This document shows, piece after piece, positions 7,751 through 11,014 of a stretch of 11,014 bases of DNA (positions within the stretch are counted from its first letter, which is position 1; every line of letters begins with the position of its first letter). The translations under genes and the position numbers were made by a program. The notes under the pieces are model-generated. The model had not been told where the DNA came from and made no database searches. It worked only from the letters and a program-made list of their open reading frames with translations. Where the stretch lies: the NCBI GenBank assembly GCA_007693875.1, contig RECT01000301.1, forward strand, positions 1 through 11,014, given 5' to 3'. This DNA comes from Spirulina sp. DLM2.Bin59 (GTDB lineage: Bacteria; Cyanobacteriota; Cyanobacteriia; Cyanobacteriales; Spirulinaceae).

Positions 7751-7914
7751 ATTGAAGATTAAGGCAGCTCTGAATTTATTACTGAACAAACTGCACCTTA
7801 AATTGTGGAAAATTATCATGGCTAAAATGATGATCAAGAATTACAAAATAAACGAAATTAGGCGAATGGTCATTCATGGATTGATCCTCAATCTAGTTCC
7901 CCAGTCAAACTAAT

Positions 7915-7928
7915 ATATTGATCAATAT
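7915..7928. promoter_or_regulatory. 14-bp perfect AT-rich palindrome
   Basis: ATATTGATCAATAT is a perfect self-complementary sequence centred on TGATCA, in AT-rich DNA about 240 bp upstream of the acyl-CoA synthetase start. It could bind a dimeric regulator. No known box matched, and in AT-rich DNA a chance occurrence is possible. Confidence 0.35.
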
Positions 7929-8095
7929 TTTAATCATCATCGCCAGAATAACGAAGACATCCGTCAAGGGTTCTGGGGTTAAAAGTTAAAAAAAACTTAA
8001 GACAGCTTCACAGTTGTTAAAAGAATCCGAGCGAATTCGCAACTTCTCCCAAAGATGTCAGTAAAATGAACCCGTGGGTTGCCGTCTTCGACCCT

Positions 8096-8131
8096 GGGGC
8101 GATTTTGTGTATTTTGTAACACAAAATCCCC
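8096..8131 (+). promoter_or_regulatory. Strong dyad upstream of the acyl-CoA synthetase/acetyltransferase gene
   Basis: GATTTTGTGT (8101-8110) and its exact complement ACACAAAATC (8119-8128) flank the 8-nt loop ATTTTGTA. Past one bulged C (8100), GGG (8097-8099) pairs with CCC (8129-8131). The dyad ends 37 nt before the ATG. Within it, GTA-N8-CAC (8109-8122) is one base off the NtcA consensus GTA-N8-TAC. The spacing does not fit a CRP site. It may be an operator for a dimeric regulator or, if transcribed, a 5' leader hairpin. There is no T-run after it, so attenuation is unlikely. Confidence 0.5.
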
Positions 8132-8168
8132 ACTGAATTGATTTTTAGAGTTCAGGTTTTTCCCAATT

Positions 8169-10946
8169 ATGGTTACATCTTCTCCCCAAACCCATGATCC
8201 CGCTCAAAACGTACTCCGGTACGAGCAACAGCCCTTGGATGTCTTTTTTCGGCCCCAGGCCGTCGCCATCATCGGAGCCAGCGAGAAACCCGGCAGTGTG
8301 GGGCGAACCCTACTCTGGAATTTGATCAGCCATCCCTTCGGGGGGACTGTTTTCCCGGTCAACCCCAAGCGGGCCAGTATTCTCGGCATCAAAGCCTACC
8401 CCAACCTAGCGGCGATTCCGGAGCCGGTGGATCTGGTGGTGATTGCCATTCCCTCCCGGGCCGTGCCTGCCGCCATTGATGATTGTATTGCCCAAGGCGT
8501 TAAGGGGGCGATTATTATTTCCGCTGGTTTTAAAGAAATTGGTGCTGCTGGCGTGGCCCTGGAGCAAGAGATTCTCGCCAAAGCCCGGGCGGGCAACCTC
8601 CGCATTGTTGGCCCGAACTGCTTGGGGGTGATGTGCCCCGTTTCAGGGCTAAACGCCACCTTTGCCAGTACGATCGCCCGCCCCGGTAATGTTGGGTTTA
8701 TCAGCCAAAGCGGGGCGCTCTGTACCTCAATTTTGGATTGGAGTCTGCGGGAAAATGTCGGGTTTAGTGCCTTTATTTCCGTGGGATCAATGCTGGATGT
8801 GGGTTGGGGGAACCTGATCGATTACCTGGGGGATGACCCCCACACCCATAGCATTGTGATCTATATGGAAAGTATCGGCGATGCGCGATCGTTCCTCTCG
8901 GCGGCCCGGGAGGTGGCGCGGACGAAGCCGATTATTGTGATTAAATCCGGTCGTACCGAAGCCGCCGCCGCCGCTGCTGCCTCCCACACCGGGGCCTTGG
9001 CGGGGAGTGATGAAGTCCTCAACGCGGCGTTTCGGCGGTGTGGGGTGTTGCGGGTGGATACCATTGATGATCTGTTTAACATGGCGGAAGTCTTGGCCAA
9101 ACAGCCCCGTCCCCAGGGTAATCGCCTGACCATCCTCACCAATGCCGGGGGGCCGGGGGTTCTCACCACCGATGCCCTCATTTCCGAGGGGGGGCAACTG
9201 GCGGCAATGTCTGCGGAAACCAAGGCGGCCTTAGACGAAATTTTGCCCACCCATTGGAGCCATGCTAATCCCATTGATATTTTGGGGGATGCGGATCCAG
9301 AGCGTTATGGTGAGGCGATTAAAATTGCCCTCAATGACCCCAATAGTGATGGGTTACTGGCGATCCTCACGCCCCAAGCGATGACGGATCCCACCCAAAC
9401 GGCGAAGAAGTTTGTGGAAATCCTCCAGGATCCCCAGCGGCCCGCTAAACCGATCCTGGCCAGTTGGATGGGGGGGGATGGGATTACGCCGGGGGAACAG
9501 TTGCTCAACCAGGCCAAGATTTTCACGTTGCCTTTTCCCGATACGGCGGCCCATGTTTTTAACTATATGTGGCGGTATGCCTACAATTTGCAGGGCCTCT
9601 ACGAAACGCCGATGCTCTCGGCGGATACGGAAGATTCTCCCGATTGGGCCAGTCCGGCGCGGCGCGATCGCCCCCAGGTGACGGAGATGATCGCAGCGGT
9701 GCGGGCCCAGGGGCGCACGTTGTTAACGGAGTATGAATCGAAGCAATTGTTGGCGGCCTACGGGATCCCCACGGTGGCCACAGAAATTGCCTACAGTGAG
9801 GCGGAGGCGGTGGCCCAAGCGGAGGCGATCGGCTATCCCGTCGTGCTCAAGCTCAATTCCACGACGATCACCCATAAAAGCGATGTGGGGGGGGTGCGGC
9901 TCCTGCTTCAGGATGCGGAAATGGTGCGGGAGGCCTACCGGGGCATTCAAACCTCGGTGACGGAAAAAGTCGGGGCGGAACATTTCCAAGGGGTGACGGT
10001 GCAGCCGATGTTGCGGCAAAACCCAGGGGATTATGAGTTAATCATTGGCAGTAGTTTGGATCCCCAGTTTGGGCCGGTGTTGCTGTTTGGTACGGGGGGG
10101 TCTTTGGTGGAGGTGTTTAAAGACCGGGCCTTAGGGTTGCCGCCCTTAAATACCACCCTAGCGCGGCGGATGATTGAGCAGACGAAAATTTACCGGGCTT
10201 TGCAGGGGGTGCGGGGTCAAAAGGCGGTGAAGCTGGATGCGTTGGAACAGTTGCTGGTTCGGTTTAGCCATTTGATTGTGGAGCAGTCTTGGATTAAGGA
10301 GTTGGATATTAACCCGCTCTTAGCCGGCAGTGAGCATCTGATTGCCTTGGATGCGCGGGTGGTGCTCCATGACCCGGATACGGCGGAGGCGGATTTACCG
10401 AAGCCGGCCATCTGTCCCTATCCCTTGGAATATGTAACCCCTTGGACGCTGAAGGATGGTACGCCAGTGGTGATTCGCCCGATTCGTCCCGAGGATGAAC
10501 CCCTGGTGGTGAAATTTCATGAACCGCTGTCGGAAGAGAGTGTCTATCTGCGGTATTTTCATCTCATGTCCTTGACTAGTCGGGTGGCTCACGATCGCCT
10601 CTCCCGCATTTGTTTCATTGACTACGATCGCGAGTTGGCCCTCGTGGCAGACTACAAGGATCCCCAAACGGGGGAACATCAAATTCTCGGCATCGGGCGC
10701 ATCAGTCAACTACATGGGGTGAATGAAGCGGAGTTTGCGATGATTATTAGCGATCGCGCTCAAAATCAAGGGCTCGGCACAGAGGTGCTATCGCGATTGG
10801 CCGCCATTGGTCGCGATCGCCAACTCAGTCGCCTCATGGCCAATGTCCTCCCCGAAAACATCGGTATGCAACGGGTCTGCCAAAAAGTCGGCTTCCAATT
10901 GCAACGGCCCACACCGGGATCAGTTCTGGCTGTCCTGGATCTGTAA
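8169..10946 (+). CDS. Fused ADP-forming acetate/acyl-CoA ligase (alpha-beta) and GNAT acetyltransferase, Pat/PatZ-like
   Basis: A 925-residue cytoplasmic protein. Order: CoA-binding Rossmann domain about 22-120 (VAIIGASEKPGSVG at 32-45); succinyl-CoA ligase-like domain about 145-310 with SHTGALAGS (272-280), whose His273 is the phosphorylated histidine of ADP-forming acetyl-CoA synthetase alpha subunits; a linker domain to about 480; ATP-grasp beta-type domain about 505-735 with THKSDVGGV (568-576), His569 being the second transfer histidine, and LDINPLL at 712-718; GNAT domain about 765-925 with the acetyl-CoA loop QNQGLG (865-870) and candidate catalytic Glu853/Glu855. The layout is that of Salmonella Pat and E. 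coli PatZ, which acetylate lysines of acetyl-CoA synthetase and other proteins. Retention of both histidines suggests acyl-CoA + ADP + Pi interconversion with the acid and ATP, which Pat itself is reported to have lost. No Shine-Dalgarno is visible; the start fits the family N-terminus. Confidence 0.9.
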   Translation: MVTSSPQTHDPAQNVLRYEQQPLDVFFRPQAVAIIGASEKPGSVGRTLLWNLISHPFGGTVFPVNPKRASILGIKAYPNLAAIPEPVDLVVIAIPSRAVPAAIDDCIAQGVKGAIIISAGFKEIGAAGVALEQEILAKARAGNLRIVGPNCLGVMCPVSGLNATFASTIARPGNVGFISQSGALCTSILDWSLRENVGFSAFISVGSMLDVGWGNLIDYLGDDPHTHSIVIYMESIGDARSFLSAAREVARTKPIIVIKSGRTEAAAAAAASHTGALAGSDEVLNAAFRRCGVLRVDTIDDLFNMAEVLAKQPRPQGNRLTILTNAGGPGVLTTDALISEGGQLAAMSAETKAALDEILPTHWSHANPIDILGDADPERYGEAIKIALNDPNSDGLLAILTPQAMTDPTQTAKKFVEILQDPQRPAKPILASWMGGDGITPGEQLLNQAKIFTLPFPDTAAHVFNYMWRYAYNLQGLYETPMLSADTEDSPDWASPARRDRPQVTEMIAAVRAQGRTLLTEYESKQLLAAYGIPTVATEIAYSEAEAVAQAEAIGYPVVLKLNSTTITHKSDVGGVRLLLQDAEMVREAYRGIQTSVTEKVGAEHFQGVTVQPMLRQNPGDYELIIGSSLDPQFGPVLLFGTGGSLVEVFKDRALGLPPLNTTLARRMIEQTKIYRALQGVRGQKAVKLDALEQLLVRFSHLIVEQSWIKELDINPLLAGSEHLIALDARVVLHDPDTAEADLPKPAICPYPLEYVTPWTLKDGTPVVIRPIRPEDEPLVVKFHEPLSEESVYLRYFHLMSLTSRVAHDRLSRICFIDYDRELALVADYKDPQTGEHQILGIGRISQLHGVNEAEFAMIISDRAQNQGLGTEVLSRLAAIGRDRQLSRLMANVLPENIGMQRVCQKVGFQLQRPTPGSVLAVLDL

Positions 10947-10970
10947 CCCGTTGTTGTTGTGTTGACTACT

Positions 10971-11009
10971 CCCCGCTCTAAAGAGACGGGGATTCCCCGG
11001 AGGGATTTT
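10971..11009. terminator. Two adjacent hairpins after the synthetase gene; terminator or IS200/IS605-type end
   Basis: CCCCG (10971-10975) pairs with CGGGG (10987-10991), extended by CTC/GAG (10976-10978 with 10983-10985) around a TAAA loop. A second small hairpin, TCCC-CGGA-GGGA (10994-11005), is followed directly by TTTT (11006-11009), like a weak rho-independent terminator 47 bp after the stop codon. Alternatively the arrangement CTCCCCG...CGGGGATTC resembles subterminal hairpins of IS200/IS605-type elements as I remember them. The window ends before this can be decided. Confidence 0.45.
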
Positions 11010-11014
11010 AGAAC

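Larger units (their letters stand above)
7326..8168. other. 843-bp divergent intergenic region, no convincing gene
   Basis: It separates the kinase (leftward) from the synthetase/acetyltransferase (rightward), so it must carry promoters for both. On the minus strand TTGACA (7396-7391) and GATAAT (7385-7380) sit near the kinase, but the gap between them is only five bases, so they cannot be one sigma-70 promoter. TATAAT hexamers occur on the plus strand (7462-7467) and the minus strand (7447-7442), both without a good -35. Repeats and dyads are listed separately. The 110-codon reading frame at 7581-7913 (+) starts inside a tandem repeat and runs through a repeat hairpin; it resembles no family I know and I do not call it. 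The stretch around 7780-8030 is AT-rich compared with the genes. Confidence 0.7.
552..10820. repeat. HIP1 palindromes (GCGATCGC), at least 15 copies
   Basis: Exact copies start at 552, 831, 1911, 2378, 3177, 3690, 4253, 5340, 5544, 6945, 7158, 7410, 9664, 10750 and 10813. Random expectation for one octamer in 11 kb is about 0.2. All but one (7410) lie inside coding regions. None is exact between 7411 and 9663, which covers the repeat-rich gap and more than half of the synthetase gene. This is the clearest taxonomic mark of a cyanobacterium in the window. Confidence 0.9.

Noticed and set aside
7581..7913. 110-codon open frame on the plus strand in the intergenic region
   Set aside because: It begins with a TTG inside the second tandem-repeat copy, runs through the CA repeat and the hairpin repeat, has no ribosome-binding site and gives a low-complexity sequence unlike any family I know.
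8101..8128. CRP/SyCRP1-type binding site
   Set aside because: The GTG and CAC half-sites are ten bases apart, whereas the CRP consensus TGTGA-N6-TCACA has eight between them.
8787..9274. Overlapping antisense frames of about 136 codons within the synthetase gene
   Set aside because: Shadow frames of a conserved coding region; Gly/Pro/Arg-rich composition with no domain.

Overview
The window looks like chromosomal DNA of a cyanobacterium. The palindrome GCGATCGC (HIP1), which is hugely over-represented in many cyanobacterial genomes, occurs at least 15 times in 11 kb, where chance would give well under one. The proteins also have a cyanobacterial character: a multi-PAS hybrid histidine kinase with a helical tail after its receiver, and a polytopic PEP-CTERM protein. 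The genes are GC-rich and the 0.84 kb intergenic gap is visibly richer in A+T. I cannot name the genus.

Layout: (1) 1-959 (+) is the 3' two-thirds of a class I flavin disulfide reductase-like gene. (2) 960-1027 is a short convergent gap filled by a 51-nt imperfect stem-loop. (3) 1028-3823 (-) encodes a 931-residue membrane protein with a VIT-like domain, a von Willebrand A-type domain with an intact MIDAS and a C-terminal PEP-CTERM signal. (4) 3873-7325 (-) encodes an 1150-residue hybrid sensor kinase (dCache, HAMP, two PAS, HisKA, HATPase, receiver and tail). It lies 49 bp upstream of the PEP-CTERM gene on the same strand, so the two are probably co-transcribed. (5) 7326-8168 is a divergent intergenic region with no convincing gene; it holds a 19-bp tandem duplication, an 11-bp repeat, a palindromic repeat element, a 14-bp palindrome and a 35-nt dyad close to the next start. 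(6) 8169-10946 (+) encodes a 925-residue fusion of an ADP-forming acyl-CoA synthetase and a GNAT acetyltransferase (Pat/PatZ-like). (7) 10947-11014 contains two small hairpins at the window edge, either a terminator or the start of an IS200/IS605-type element.

How they may work together: the kinase and the PEP-CTERM protein form the most suggestive unit. An extracytoplasmic Cache sensor is coupled to production, or perhaps to the state, of an envelope protein with an adhesion or protein-interaction type VIT/vWA module. No exosortase and no separate response regulator is visible here. The synthetase/acetyltransferase is transcribed away from this pair and is likely an independent acetyl-CoA/lysine-acetylation function. 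It keeps both histidines needed for phosphoryl transfer in ADP-forming acetyl-CoA synthetases, which suggests the synthetase half is active and not only regulatory. No CRISPR array, tRNA, rRNA, phage gene or complete transposon is seen.
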